A DNA stretch of 64,000 nt from JAOUEA01 sp963810945. GTDB lineage: Bacteria > Actinomycetota > UBA4738 > HRBIN12. The stretch is taken from assembly GCA_963810945.1 (NCBI GenBank), contig CAWEPI010000004.1, positions 1,240,001 through 1,304,000 on the forward strand, given 5' to 3'. Positions 1 through 7,715 of this stretch are shown here, piece after piece. The position numbers and the translations under genes were made by a program. The notes beneath the pieces are model-generated. The model saw nothing but the letters and a program-made list of their open reading frames with translations, did no database searches and was not told the DNA's origin. Each line of letters starts with the position of its first letter. The stretch's first letter is position 1.

Positions 1-1407
1 GTTCACGATGCAGGTGCGCAGGACGAACCGGCCGTCGAGGATCGCGTTGGAGCAGAAGATCCTGCCGTCGAGCTGGATCTCCGTCATCAGGCGCTGATTG
101 AGTTCGGAGAGGTACGCCTCGGAGGCGTCCGTCCGCGGAAGATCCGAGGGGACGTAGCGGAAGCACGTGATCGAGAGGCCCACGGGCGCCATCAGCTCGA
201 ACTCGTCGCGCTCCTGCACGAGGGCCCCCAGGTATCGGGCCAGCTCCGCGTCGTGGGAGATCCGTGCGGCGTAGGCCCGACGTCCATGCGCGAGCAGCGA
301 GACCCACACCTTCAGCGACCAGAAGCTCCTGCTGAAGTTGGGTCCGTGCCGGCCGAGGTCCACGCCGTGGCCGATCACGTCCTTGTCCTGCACGGTGTAG
401 CTCGCGTACGCGTCGAAGCTCTCGGCCAGATGCGAGAAGTCCCGCACCAACACGCAGCCACCCGCGTGCGGCGTGTAGAGCCACTTGTGCGGGTCGAACG
501 CGATCGAGTCCGCGCGCTCGATCCCCGCGAACAGCGGGCGGAGGTCGTCGGCCAGCACGGCGGGCCCTCCGTAGGCCCCGTCGACATGGAACCAGAGCCC
601 TTCGGCGGCGCACACGTCGGCGATCTCTTCGAGCGGGTCGACGACTCCCGTCGAGACCGTTCCCGCGGTAGCCACCACCGCGAGCGGATGGATCCCCGCC
701 GCGCGATCCTCCGCGATCTGCGCCCGCAGCAGGTCGATGCGCATCCGGTAGTCCGCATCGACCGCGATGTGGCGCACGTTGGCGGCCCCGATCCCCAGCA
801 TGTCCGCCGCGCGATCGGAGACCACGTGGGTCTCCGTGGACAGGTACAACCCGAGGGGAGGGCCCGCCGCCACGCCCTGCTGGCGCACGTCCCAGCCCGC
901 GCGATGATCGCGTGCCGTCTTCAGCGCGATGAAGTTGGCCATGGCCCCGCCGGATGTGATCTCGCCCCCCGAGCCCTCCGGGAGACCGAAGACCTCCTGC
1001 GCGAACCATCGGCACAGGTGCAGCTCGATCTCCGTGGCCGAGGGCGAGAGCACCCATCCCCCGACGTTCATGTTGATCCCGGACGCGAGCAGGTCCGCGG
1101 CGGCGCCCGGCACGGTCCCGGCCCCGCTCACGTAGGCCATGAACCCGGGGTGTCCCAGGTACCCCGACCATTCGAAGGTCACGTCGCGCAGGTAGGCGAA
1201 CAGCTCGTCGTCGGACATCGGCTCATCCGGGACCGGCAGCGTCACGGCCTCCCGAACCATGGGCGCGGTCCAGTGACGCGAGATCGGGAGGTCCCGTAGC
1301 CGCGTGAGGAGCTCCTCCCACAGGTCGACGGTCCGATCGGCGAAGGCGCGTGCGCGCTCGGGGTCCCAGTCGAGATCGCGGACCGCGCGCGGCCGATCGG
1401 TGGTCAC
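1..1407 (-). CDS. Group II PLP-dependent decarboxylase (aromatic amino acid decarboxylase family), 3' end outside window
   Basis: Read on the minus strand from a GTG at 1407, this frame stays open to the window edge (469 codons). It carries the family signature HVDGAYGG near residue 274 and DPHKW with the PLP-binding lysine at residue 308, close to its position in animal and bacterial DOPA/tryptophan decarboxylases. The last visible residues (RFVLRTCIVN) match the end of the C-terminal domain, so probably only a few tens of residues are missing. Such enzymes decarboxylate aromatic amino acids or glutamate in the cytoplasm; the substrate cannot be read here. The GTG overlaps the TGA of the upstream amidase gene (GTGA), implying translational coupling. 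Confidence 0.88.
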   Translation of the reverse strand, partial: MTTDRPRAVRDLDWDPERARAFADRTVDLWEELLTRLRDLPISRHWTAPMVREAVTLPVPDEPMSDDELFAYLRDVTFEWSGYLGHPGFMAYVSGAGTVPGAAADLLASGINMNVGGWVLSPSATEIELHLCRWFAQEVFGLPEGSGGEITSGGAMANFIALKTARDHRAGWDVRQQGVAAGPPLGLYLSTETHVVSDRAADMLGIGAANVRHIAVDADYRMRIDLLRAQIAEDRAAGIHPLAVVATAGTVSTGVVDPLEEIADVCAAEGLWFHVDGAYGGPAVLADDLRPLFAGIERADSIAFDPHKWLYTPHAGGCVLVRDFSHLAESFDAYASYTVQDKDVIGHGVDLGRHGPNFSRSFWSLKVWVSLLAHGRRAYAARISHDAELARYLGALVQERDEFELMAPVGLSITCFRYVPSDLPRTDASEAYLSELNQRLMTEIQLDGRIFCSNAILDGRFVLRTCIVN

Positions 1408-2117
1408 GCCGGACCCTTGGTGGCCGCGAGCGCGTAGTACTCGTCCTTCATGGCCCGGCGGAAGATGTCCTCGCCGAACGCGTCGACCATCCCGCCGACC
1501 TGGCTCTCGTGGGCCTGGATCGCCCGCAGCTTCAGCTCCAGGATGTCGGGCGGCAACGGGAAGTCGATGCCGAGCTGGTCGCGCGGCGTGACCGGAGGCG
1601 TGCCGGGCCGGAAGATGTCGAAGCGGTTGTAGATGGGGACGAATTCGGCGGCCCACTCCTCGGTGTTGGTGGCGTAGTAGAGCCTCGCTCCGGCGGGAGC
1701 TGCCGCCTCGAAGGCCTGGGTGGCCCACGCGCACGCGCTCATGTGGGCGGCGTGCCCCGTCATGCCGTCGGGGCCGAACGTCAGGATGGTTTCCGGCTGC
1801 ACATCCTCCATCAGCTCGAGCACCCTCGCGTAGCCGTCGCTCGGCAACGGGGTGTCCATGTCGATGTCGGGGAGATCGAGCCAGATGTGCTCGCGGACAC
1901 CGAGGATCTCGAGGCAACGCATCAGCTCGACCTCGCGCACGGCGCCCATCGTCTCGGGCGGCCAACGCTCCTCGTCGAGGGAGCCGCCCTCGCCGCGCGT
2001 CGCGGTGACGCACACCACGCGATCGCCGTCGCGCACCGCCTGCGCCATCAGCCCGGCGGACAGATACGTCTCGTCGTCGGGATGCGCCCAGACCCCCAGC
2101 ACGGTACCGAGTTCCAT
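1404..2117 (-). CDS. PIG-L family deacetylase, mycothiol conjugate amidase (Mca)-like
   Basis: This 237-residue protein has the LmbE/PIG-L zinc-site motif AHPDDE at residues 11-16 and a later GHAAH segment that supplies the third metal ligand. Family members hydrolyse N-acyl glucosamine bonds. In Actinomycetota the two best-known are MshB (mycothiol synthesis) and Mca (cleavage of mycothiol S-conjugates). The length is nearer MshB/BshB than the roughly 290-residue Mca, so the exact role is open. The ATG at 2117 is preceded by a G-rich Shine-Dalgarno-like stretch, with a TAGGAT hexamer further upstream. It is coupled to the decarboxylase gene by a 4-nt overlap. The nearby SigR/RsrA pair, which controls thiol homeostasis in related bacteria, fits a mycothiol role. 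Confidence 0.85.
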   Translation of the reverse strand: MELGTVLGVWAHPDDETYLSAGLMAQAVRDGDRVVCVTATRGEGGSLDEERWPPETMGAVREVELMRCLEILGVREHIWLDLPDIDMDTPLPSDGYARVLELMEDVQPETILTFGPDGMTGHAAHMSACAWATQAFEAAAPAGARLYYATNTEEWAAEFVPIYNRFDIFRPGTPPVTPRDQLGIDFPLPPDILELKLRAIQAHESQVGGMVDAFGEDIFRRAMKDEYYALAATKGPA

Positions 2118-2193
2118 CGACCACCCCCGCCCGAATCCTAGCCCGGGCGCTCGGAACGGGCGAGCGGTCGCTCTCGGGTCGGGCGTCGCCTGC

Positions 2194-2394
2194 TCAGGCG
2201 CTGCCGGGTTGGAGACGCTTGCCGCGGTAGCTGGGGAAGCTCAGCTCCGTGTGCTGCCAGCAATGCCGGGCGGGGTTGTACATCGAGAGTTTCGTCCCGC
2301 AGCCGTCCGCCTCGCAGACGCGCCCGGTCCCGTGGACCCTGGACGGGGGCGGAAGGTGGCCGGGATGGCTTCCCTGCAAGTGCTCGTCGCGCAC
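2194..2394 (-). CDS. Small zinc-ribbon protein, function unknown
   Basis: A 66-residue minus-strand frame between the anti-sigma and amidase genes. Its core has the arrangement C-x4-C-G-T-x-L-S-x-Y-N-x4-C-x2-H, a compact putative zinc knuckle (CEADGCGT, then YNPARHCWQH). Similar CGT-LS-YN knuckles occur in small actinobacterial proteins and at the N-termini of some regulators, but I cannot name the family. It lies downstream of sigR-rsrA on the same strand, so it may be transcribed with them. The conserved-looking cysteines make a real gene likely, although overlapping frames exist. Function is not predicted. Confidence 0.6.
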   Translation of the reverse strand: MRDEHLQGSHPGHLPPPSRVHGTGRVCEADGCGTKLSMYNPARHCWQHTELSFPSYRGKRLQPGSA

Positions 2395-2451
2395 GTTCCC
2401 TCCTCTCGTTCGGGAAGGGATTCGTCGCGAGGAGGAACGGGGTTCTGCGGA

Positions 2452-2706
2452 TCAGCCCGGACGTGCGTCGAGGTCGCGGATCAGATCCATGATCTTGGCC
2501 TGCAGATCCGTCGGCACGACCTCCGAGCCGCACTTCGCGGAGATCATGATCTTGAGGTGACGACGGAACTCGGTGCGCTGCATGCACGGGTTGCAGCCCG
2601 TCAGATGCTGTTCGATCTGGACCCGCACCGACTCGACGACCTCGCCGTCGAGGAATCGCTGGATCTCCTCCAGGGTCTCCTCGCAGTTGGGTCCGCAGTC
2701 ACTCAT
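2452..2706 (-). CDS. rsrA: Zinc-containing redox anti-sigma factor, RsrA family (ZAS)
   Basis: An 84-residue protein with the zinc anti-sigma signature H-x3-C-x2-C (HLTGCNPC) and further cysteines near the N-terminus (DCGPNC). In the RsrA family these residues bind zinc; disulphide stress oxidises them and releases the partner sigma factor. The start codon lies inside the end of the upstream sigma gene (8-nt overlap), the usual arrangement for a sigma/anti-sigma operon with matched synthesis. It acts in the cytoplasm by sequestering the sigma factor encoded just upstream. Confidence 0.9.
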   Translation of the reverse strand: MSDCGPNCEETLEEIQRFLDGEVVESVRVQIEQHLTGCNPCMQRTEFRRHLKIMISAKCGSEVVPTDLQAKIMDLIRDLDARPG

Positions 2707-3280
2707 CGACCAGTCCTCGTTCTCGCGCCGTCTCCCACAACGCCTTCTCCAGCGCTTTCCTTCCCCGATGCAGGCGCGACATCACCGTCCCGATGGGCGT
2801 GTCCATGATCTCGGCGATCTCCTTGTAGCTGAATCCCTCGACGTCCGCCAGCAGCACCGGGATCCGGAAGTTCTCCGGGAGCGACTCCAGGGCCGCCTTC
2901 ACGTCGGCGTCCGGGATCTGGTCCAAGACCTCGTTCTCGGCCGAGACCTCGACGTTGCGACCGCCGAGTTTGTCGTAGAGGTACCACTCGCCGATGTCGT
3001 CGGGCCCCTCCACGATCTGCGGCTCGCGCTGCTTCTTCCGATAGGTGTTGATGAAGCTGTTCGTGAGGATCCGGTAGAGCCAGGCCTTGAGGTTGGTGCC
3101 TTCCTTGAAGCCGGCGAAGCCACGGAAGGCGCGCAGGTAGGTCTCCTGGATCAGGTCCTCCGCATCCGCGGGATTGCGCGTGAGCCGCATGGCTGCCCCG
3201 TACAGGCTGGGCAGCAGGGGAAGCACGTCGCGTTCGAAGCGCTCCCGCAGTGCGGCGTCGTCGGTTGCGGCCTGAGCCAT
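2699..3280 (-). CDS. sigR: ECF sigma factor, SigR/SigH (oxidative stress) group
   Basis: This 193-residue protein has a sigma-70 region 2 (DAEDLIQETYLRAFRG, around residues 38-55) and a region 4 helix-turn-helix near the C-terminus (FSYKEIAEIMDTPIGTV). The linker between the two regions resembles the SigR/SigH group, and the adjacent ZAS-type anti-sigma gene confirms the assignment. In related bacteria this factor drives thioredoxin, mycothiol and proteolysis genes under thiol stress. The start is close to, and divergent from, ftsH, with 127 bp between them, so that gap must hold both promoters. I did not find a clear GGAAT/GTT SigR promoter in it. Confidence 0.92.
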   Translation of the reverse strand: MAQAATDDAALRERFERDVLPLLPSLYGAAMRLTRNPADAEDLIQETYLRAFRGFAGFKEGTNLKAWLYRILTNSFINTYRKKQREPQIVEGPDDIGEWYLYDKLGGRNVEVSAENEVLDQIPDADVKAALESLPENFRIPVLLADVEGFSYKEIAEIMDTPIGTVMSRLHRGRKALEKALWETARERGLVDE

Positions 3281-3407
3281 GCGCTCCAGTATCGCGGAAA
3301 CCTGTGACGCGCGGCCCGCCGAACCCCGCCCTCGCTACAGGAACACCAACAGGACGCCGACGTCGTACCTGTCATATCTCGAAGGGCAGTGGGAAGATGA
3401 GGGGACT

Positions 3408-5438
3408 ATGCCCGACGACAACGATCGCAACCCGTTCAACCGCAAGTCCGGCGGGGACAACTCCGGCGGACCCGGCGTCCCCCGTCCACGCACGTCCTCA
3501 TGGCTCGCCATCGTCCTGGTGGCCCTGATCGGCGTCTTCCTCCTCCAGAGCCTCTTCCAGCACGCCAACACCAGCAAGATCCTCTACAGCGACTTCCAGG
3601 CCGCCGTCACGGACGGCAAGATCGACCCGGACACGCCGGTGAAGATCTCCGACTCCTCGATCTCCGGTGTCATCAAGGAGTCCGACGGCACCACGAAGAA
3701 CTTCACGACCGACCTTTCACAGAACATCTCGATCGATCAGGCGTACACGGACTGGCTTCAGCAACACGACGTCAACTACGAGTTCGTGCAGCCCAGCATC
3801 TTCGGGCAGCTCCTGATCAACATCCTGCCGTTCGTGCTGATCATGGGCCTCCTGTACTGGTTCGTGTTCCGGCGTATGAACGCGGCGGGCGCGGGCGCTC
3901 TGAACATGGGCAAGAACAAGGTCAAGATCTACGACCGCAAGGAGATGAAGACCACGTTCGCCGACGTGGCCGGCGTGGACGAGGCCAAGGACGAGCTGCG
4001 CGAGATCGTCGAGTTCCTCTCGAACCCCAAGAAGTACCAGCGCCTGGGCGGACGCATCCCCAAGGGCGTCCTGCTCCTGGGCCCTCCGGGGTGCGGCAAG
4101 ACGCTGCTGGCCCGGGCGGTGGCCGGCGAGGCGAACGTCCCCTTCTTCTTCATGAGCGGTTCGGAGTTCGTGGAGATGTTCGTGGGCCTCGGCGCGGCGC
4201 GCGTGCGCGAGCTGTTCCAGCAGGCCAAGGAGAAGGCCCCCGCGCTCGTCTTCCTCGACGAGATCGACACCATCGGCAAGGGTCGGGCCGGCGTGAGCGG
4301 CGCCGGGTTCGGCGCGCACGACGAGCGCGAGCAGACCCTGAACCAGCTGCTGGTGGAGATGGACGGCTTCGACGCCAGCAAGGGCGTGATCATCATGGCC
4401 GCCACCAACCGTCCGGACGTCCTCGACCCCGCGCTCGTGCGGCCGGGCCGCTTCGACCGCCAGGTCGTGGTGGACCGCCCCGACCTCAAGGGGCGGGAGG
4501 AGATCCTGCGCGTGCACGCGCGCGGCGTGGCGCTCAGCCCCGACGTCGACCTGCACACGATCGCGGCGCGCACCCCCGGTTTCACGGGCGCCGACCTCGA
4601 GAACGTGGTGAACGAGGCCGCGCTCCTCGCGGCGCGTCGTGAGAAGAACTCGGTGGGCGAGAACGAGCTCGAGGAGGCGATCGACCGGGCGTCGATGGGC
4701 CTCGAACGCAAGTCGCGCGTCATGAGCGAGAAGGAGAAGACCCGGGTGGCGTTCCACGAGATGGGACACGCCCTCGTGGCGCACTACTGCGAGAACCTCG
4801 ACCCCATCCACCGGATCACGATCATCCCGCGCGGCACCGCCGCCCTCGGCCTCACGATGACCCGGCCGCTGGAGGATCGCTACCTCGCCACCGAGCCGGA
4901 GCTGAAGGACATGCTCGCGTTCGCGATGGGCGGCCGCGTCGCCGAGGAGATCATCTTCGACGAGATCTCCACCGGCGCCCAGAACGACCTCGAGAAGGCG
5001 ACGCAGATCGCCCGCGCCATGGTGGCCGAGTACGGGATGAGCGAGAAGGTCGGTCCCCTGTCGCTCGGCCACGAGGACCCGAACTCCATGTTCGGCGGTG
5101 GTCCACGCATCTCGAGCGGCACGTCGGAGAAGATCGACGAGGAGATCTCGCGCCTCCTCGCCGAGGCCCACGATCAGGCCGTGCGCATCCTGCACGAGCA
5201 CCGGGATCTGCTCGACCGCCTCTCGGGACTGCTGCTCGTCACCGAGACGATCGACGGCGCGGACCTCCAGGCCTACGCGGCCGGCACGAAGGTCATCCCC
5301 GACCCGGTCGACGTCCGCCGCGAGGCGGACGAACGAGCGCAGGACGAGGCCGCCGCCTCGGCGCTCCCGGCCCCGACGAAGCACGTGCGCGAGCCGCGCA
5401 TCACGCTGCCGCCGGCGCCACCGCTGCCCACGAACTGA
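3408..5438 (+). CDS. ftsH: ATP-dependent zinc metalloprotease FtsH
   Basis: Membrane-anchored AAA+ protease of 676 residues that degrades misfolded or regulatory membrane and cytosolic proteins. Two N-terminal membrane helices (about residues 27-46 and 140-162) flank an extracytoplasmic loop. The AAA module has Walker A GPPGCGKT near residue 225, Walker B LVFLDEID and an arginine-finger region (RPGRFDR). The protease zinc site is HEMGH near residue 450, with a third-ligand aspartate in GAQNDLEKAT near 526. Cys in Walker A and Met in HEMGH are uncommon substitutions. I start at the ATG at 3408, preceded by a GAGGGG Shine-Dalgarno; the frame is open upstream, but that part looks non-coding. Divergent from sigR. 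Confidence 0.96.
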   Translation: MPDDNDRNPFNRKSGGDNSGGPGVPRPRTSSWLAIVLVALIGVFLLQSLFQHANTSKILYSDFQAAVTDGKIDPDTPVKISDSSISGVIKESDGTTKNFTTDLSQNISIDQAYTDWLQQHDVNYEFVQPSIFGQLLINILPFVLIMGLLYWFVFRRMNAAGAGALNMGKNKVKIYDRKEMKTTFADVAGVDEAKDELREIVEFLSNPKKYQRLGGRIPKGVLLLGPPGCGKTLLARAVAGEANVPFFFMSGSEFVEMFVGLGAARVRELFQQAKEKAPALVFLDEIDTIGKGRAGVSGAGFGAHDEREQTLNQLLVEMDGFDASKGVIIMAATNRPDVLDPALVRPGRFDRQVVVDRPDLKGREEILRVHARGVALSPDVDLHTIAARTPGFTGADLENVVNEAALLAARREKNSVGENELEEAIDRASMGLERKSRVMSEKEKTRVAFHEMGHALVAHYCENLDPIHRITIIPRGTAALGLTMTRPLEDRYLATEPELKDMLAFAMGGRVAEEIIFDEISTGAQNDLEKATQIARAMVAEYGMSEKVGPLSLGHEDPNSMFGGGPRISSGTSEKIDEEISRLLAEAHDQAVRILHEHRDLLDRLSGLLLVTETIDGADLQAYAAGTKVIPDPVDVRREADERAQDEAAASALPAPTKHVREPRITLPPAPPLPTN

Positions 5439-5467
5439 ACACGGGCGACCGCGCCGGCGGGGCCGCC

Positions 5468-6424
5468 TCAGGGTTCCCGAGGATCGGGGTCCGGGCCGTG
5501 CTCGGGCGGGTCCGGGGGGTGCGGATCCAGCACCAGGTCCCATCGATCGCGCCAGCGATCGAGGAACCGGTAGTAGTTGCGCTTGGACCATTTCGCCCGC
5601 GTGGCCGGGTCGGTCTCGAACCACATCCGATGCTCGTGCTTGATCACCGGTAGGTCGACCACGACGGTCGACAGGCCCAGGTCCTTCACCCGGAACGAGA
5701 ACTCGATATCGGCCGTGCGGTACCACCGGAACTTCTCGTCGAAGAGCCCGGCCCGACCGAGGATCTCCCGGCGCATCGCCATGCAGTAACCCTCGACCGC
5801 GTCGCACGGACCCGGCCCCGGCGCCTCGTCGAACTGACGGAGATCGTGCGTCACGATCCCGAATGGTCCGGCGATGCCCACGGCGGGATCGGCGAGCGCG
5901 GCCTCGAGGGGCCCCAGGACGTCGCCGGCAGCCTCGATGGACCCGTCCATGACGACGACCAGCGCCCCGGTGGAACGCTTGAGACCGGCGTTGCGCGCCG
6001 CCCCCCATCCCGTTCCCGGTGCCAGCGAGATCACCTCGACGGCCTCGCCGAACGTCGAAGCGTCCGCTCCCGTCACGTCGGCCACGACGTACTGCATCGT
6101 GCGGCCGCCCGCGTGCGATCGGAACGAGGCGATCGCCCGGACGATGTCCTCGGGCCAGCCCTCGGCGACCCAGTGGATGCTCGCGTCCACGCGCGCGGGG
6201 GCATCGAGCACCGACGTGACGTCCTGCGCACGCAGCGGACCCGCGGCCTCGTCCGCGGCAGGGGCGAGCGGTTCGAGCGTCCAACCGTCGGGGGCATCGG
6301 CCACGGTCCATCCCGCCGCCTCGATCTCCTCACGCAGCGCGTCGGCGGCGGCGAACTCCTTCTCGGCACGGGCCGCCGCCCGTCGCGCGGCGAGCGCCTC
6401 GATCTCCGGCGGCGCCTCAGGCAT
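5468..6424 (-). CDS. GT2-type glycosyltransferase with N-terminal CysRS-tail-like helical domain
   Basis: A 318-residue protein in two parts. Residues about 5-50 form a charged helical segment followed by ADALREEIEAAGW and V-x-D-x-P-x-G. This closely resembles the C-terminal appendix of cysteinyl-tRNA synthetase and the related mycothiol enzyme MshC. From about residue 70 on it resembles a family 2 GT-A glycosyltransferase: GWGAARNAGL, then GALVVVMDGSIE in the place of the usual DxD region, and later DIEFSFRVKDLG, similar to the ED-x-D-x2-R acceptor region. The start at 6424 overlaps the stop of the upstream hydrolase by 8 nt. Substrates unknown. Confidence 0.75.
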   Translation of the reverse strand: MPEAPPEIEALAARRAAARAEKEFAAADALREEIEAAGWTVADAPDGWTLEPLAPAADEAAGPLRAQDVTSVLDAPARVDASIHWVAEGWPEDIVRAIASFRSHAGGRTMQYVVADVTGADASTFGEAVEVISLAPGTGWGAARNAGLKRSTGALVVVMDGSIEAAGDVLGPLEAALADPAVGIAGPFGIVTHDLRQFDEAPGPGPCDAVEGYCMAMRREILGRAGLFDEKFRWYRTADIEFSFRVKDLGLSTVVVDLPVIKHEHRMWFETDPATRAKWSKRNYYRFLDRWRDRWDLVLDPHPPDPPEHGPDPDPREP

Positions 6425-7194
6425 CGGCGTGCCTGCGGACGAAGTCGAGCACCGCACCGTCGGCGGCCTCGGGCTGCTCGGACTGATAGCGGTGGCCGGC
6501 TCCGGGGAGCCACCGCAACTCGGCTGCCGGGGATCCGCGCCGCCGAGGATCTCGGCGTTGGCCGGCGCGACGGTGCGATCGTCGGTCCCGTGCAGGATCG
6601 AGGACGGGATCCGGAGCGAGGGGAGCCGATCGAAGGCGTCGAAGAGTCCGCATCGCCTCCCATTGTCTCCGCTTGCCCAGCGGATGGTGCGGCTGCGACG
6701 CGTCGATCCGGAGGTCTCGGGCTACGCGATCGGGGTGCGTCGTCCGCGAACGCCTCGCTGTACAGGGCGAGGTAGGGCCGGTCCTTGGGTACCCTGGCCG
6801 AGGCGCGGATCGCGTGCGGTCCCCCGCTGTGGGTGGCCGCGAGGATCAGCGTGCGCACCCGTCGCGGGTGGGTGAGTCCGAGTTCCTGCGCCACCATGCC
6901 GCCGAACGAATGTCCGTAGACGTGGGCACGCTCGATCCCGAGCTCGTCGAGGAGCGCGACGGTGTCCTCCACGAAGGTCGACATCGAGCAGGGGCCGGGG
7001 GGGTCGTCGGAACCGCCGTTGCCGCGGAAGTCGTACCCGATCACGAACAGCGCGCGGGACAGGTCCGAGACGGTGAGCCGCCACCCGGGGAGGTGGTCTC
7101 CGATGCCTTCGAGCAGGATCAACGGCGGGGATGTGCGAGCGCCGTGGAGCTCGAAATACAGGCGGCATCCGTCGGGGCGCAGGAGGGTGGCCAC
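6417..7194 (-). CDS. Alpha/beta hydrolase, interrupted by at least three frame breaks
   Basis: The N-terminal part is a clear alpha/beta hydrolase: GDHLPGW, then YDFRGNGGSDDP and the nucleophile elbow GHSFGGM, near residue 95. Continuity is lost near 6750, 6640 and 6545. Reading across frames restores family segments: ILHGTDDRTVAPANAEIL (acid region) in one frame and LPGAGHRYQSEQP (catalytic histidine) in another, ending at a TGA at 6417. Joined, the product is about 258 residues, normal for the family. Two breaks fit an inserted base and the third a deleted one. Start codon 7194 reads ATGGCCACC. Likely an esterase or lipase-type enzyme; substrate unknown. The breaks are probably sequencing errors. 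Confidence 0.7.
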
Positions 7195-7219
7195 GACGCA
7201 ACCAGCCGGCGGGCGAGGG

Positions 7220-7642
7220 TCAGCTCGTGGCAGCCTTCGTGGCGCCGCGCAGACGTCCCGCCATCGCCTGGAGGGTCTTCACCGCGATCGACGGATGCTC
7301 CTGCATCAGTCCGCGGAAGACCCACTCCGTCAGGCCGAGCAGGTGCACGTCCGACGTCGCCGTGACGGTGGCCGTGCGGGGACCGCCGTCCAGGAGCGCG
7401 ATCTCCCCGAAGAAGTCGCCGGGGCCCAGGGTCGCCTTCTTCTTGCCGCCGATCGTGACATCAGCGGTGCCGTCGGCGATCACGAACAGGCCGACGCCGG
7501 GCTCGCCCTCGCGCGCGACGACCGTGCCCGCCGGATGGTCGATGTCCTTCACGACGCGGGCGATGGTCTGCAGGTCACGCTGGGAACAGTCGGAGAACAG
7601 CGGCACCTTGCCGAGCTGATCGACGACCTTGTTGGCTCCCAC
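7220..7642 (-). CDS. Stand-alone cyclic nucleotide-binding (CNB/CRP-type) domain protein
   Basis: A 140-residue protein that is essentially one CNB beta-roll: LFSDCSQRDLQTIA, then AGTVVAREGEPG, and the phosphate-binding cassette GDFFGEIALLDGGPRTATV. The cassette keeps the FGEIAL...RTA signature with the arginine that contacts the cyclic phosphate. There is no helix-turn-helix or channel, so it should act as a cytoplasmic effector through protein contacts. The GTG start at 7642 has a GGGGGAG Shine-Dalgarno. The window also encodes four class III cyclase-domain proteins that could supply its ligand, but a direct link is inference. Confidence 0.85.
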   Translation of the reverse strand: MGANKVVDQLGKVPLFSDCSQRDLQTIARVVKDIDHPAGTVVAREGEPGVGLFVIADGTADVTIGGKKKATLGPGDFFGEIALLDGGPRTATVTATSDVHLLGLTEWVFRGLMQEHPSIAVKTLQAMAGRLRGATKAATS

Positions 7643-7715
7643 TGCATCTCCCCCTTCGCTTCCGAACGTGTGGCGATGAAGCTCGAACCCTCATCCTAGT
7701 CCCTGCCGCTCGGCG

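Noticed and set aside
253..1299. Long plus-strand open frame of 348 codons
   Set aside because: It is the shadow of the PLP decarboxylase on the minus strand, which has clear PLP motifs; the plus-strand product has no recognisable segments.
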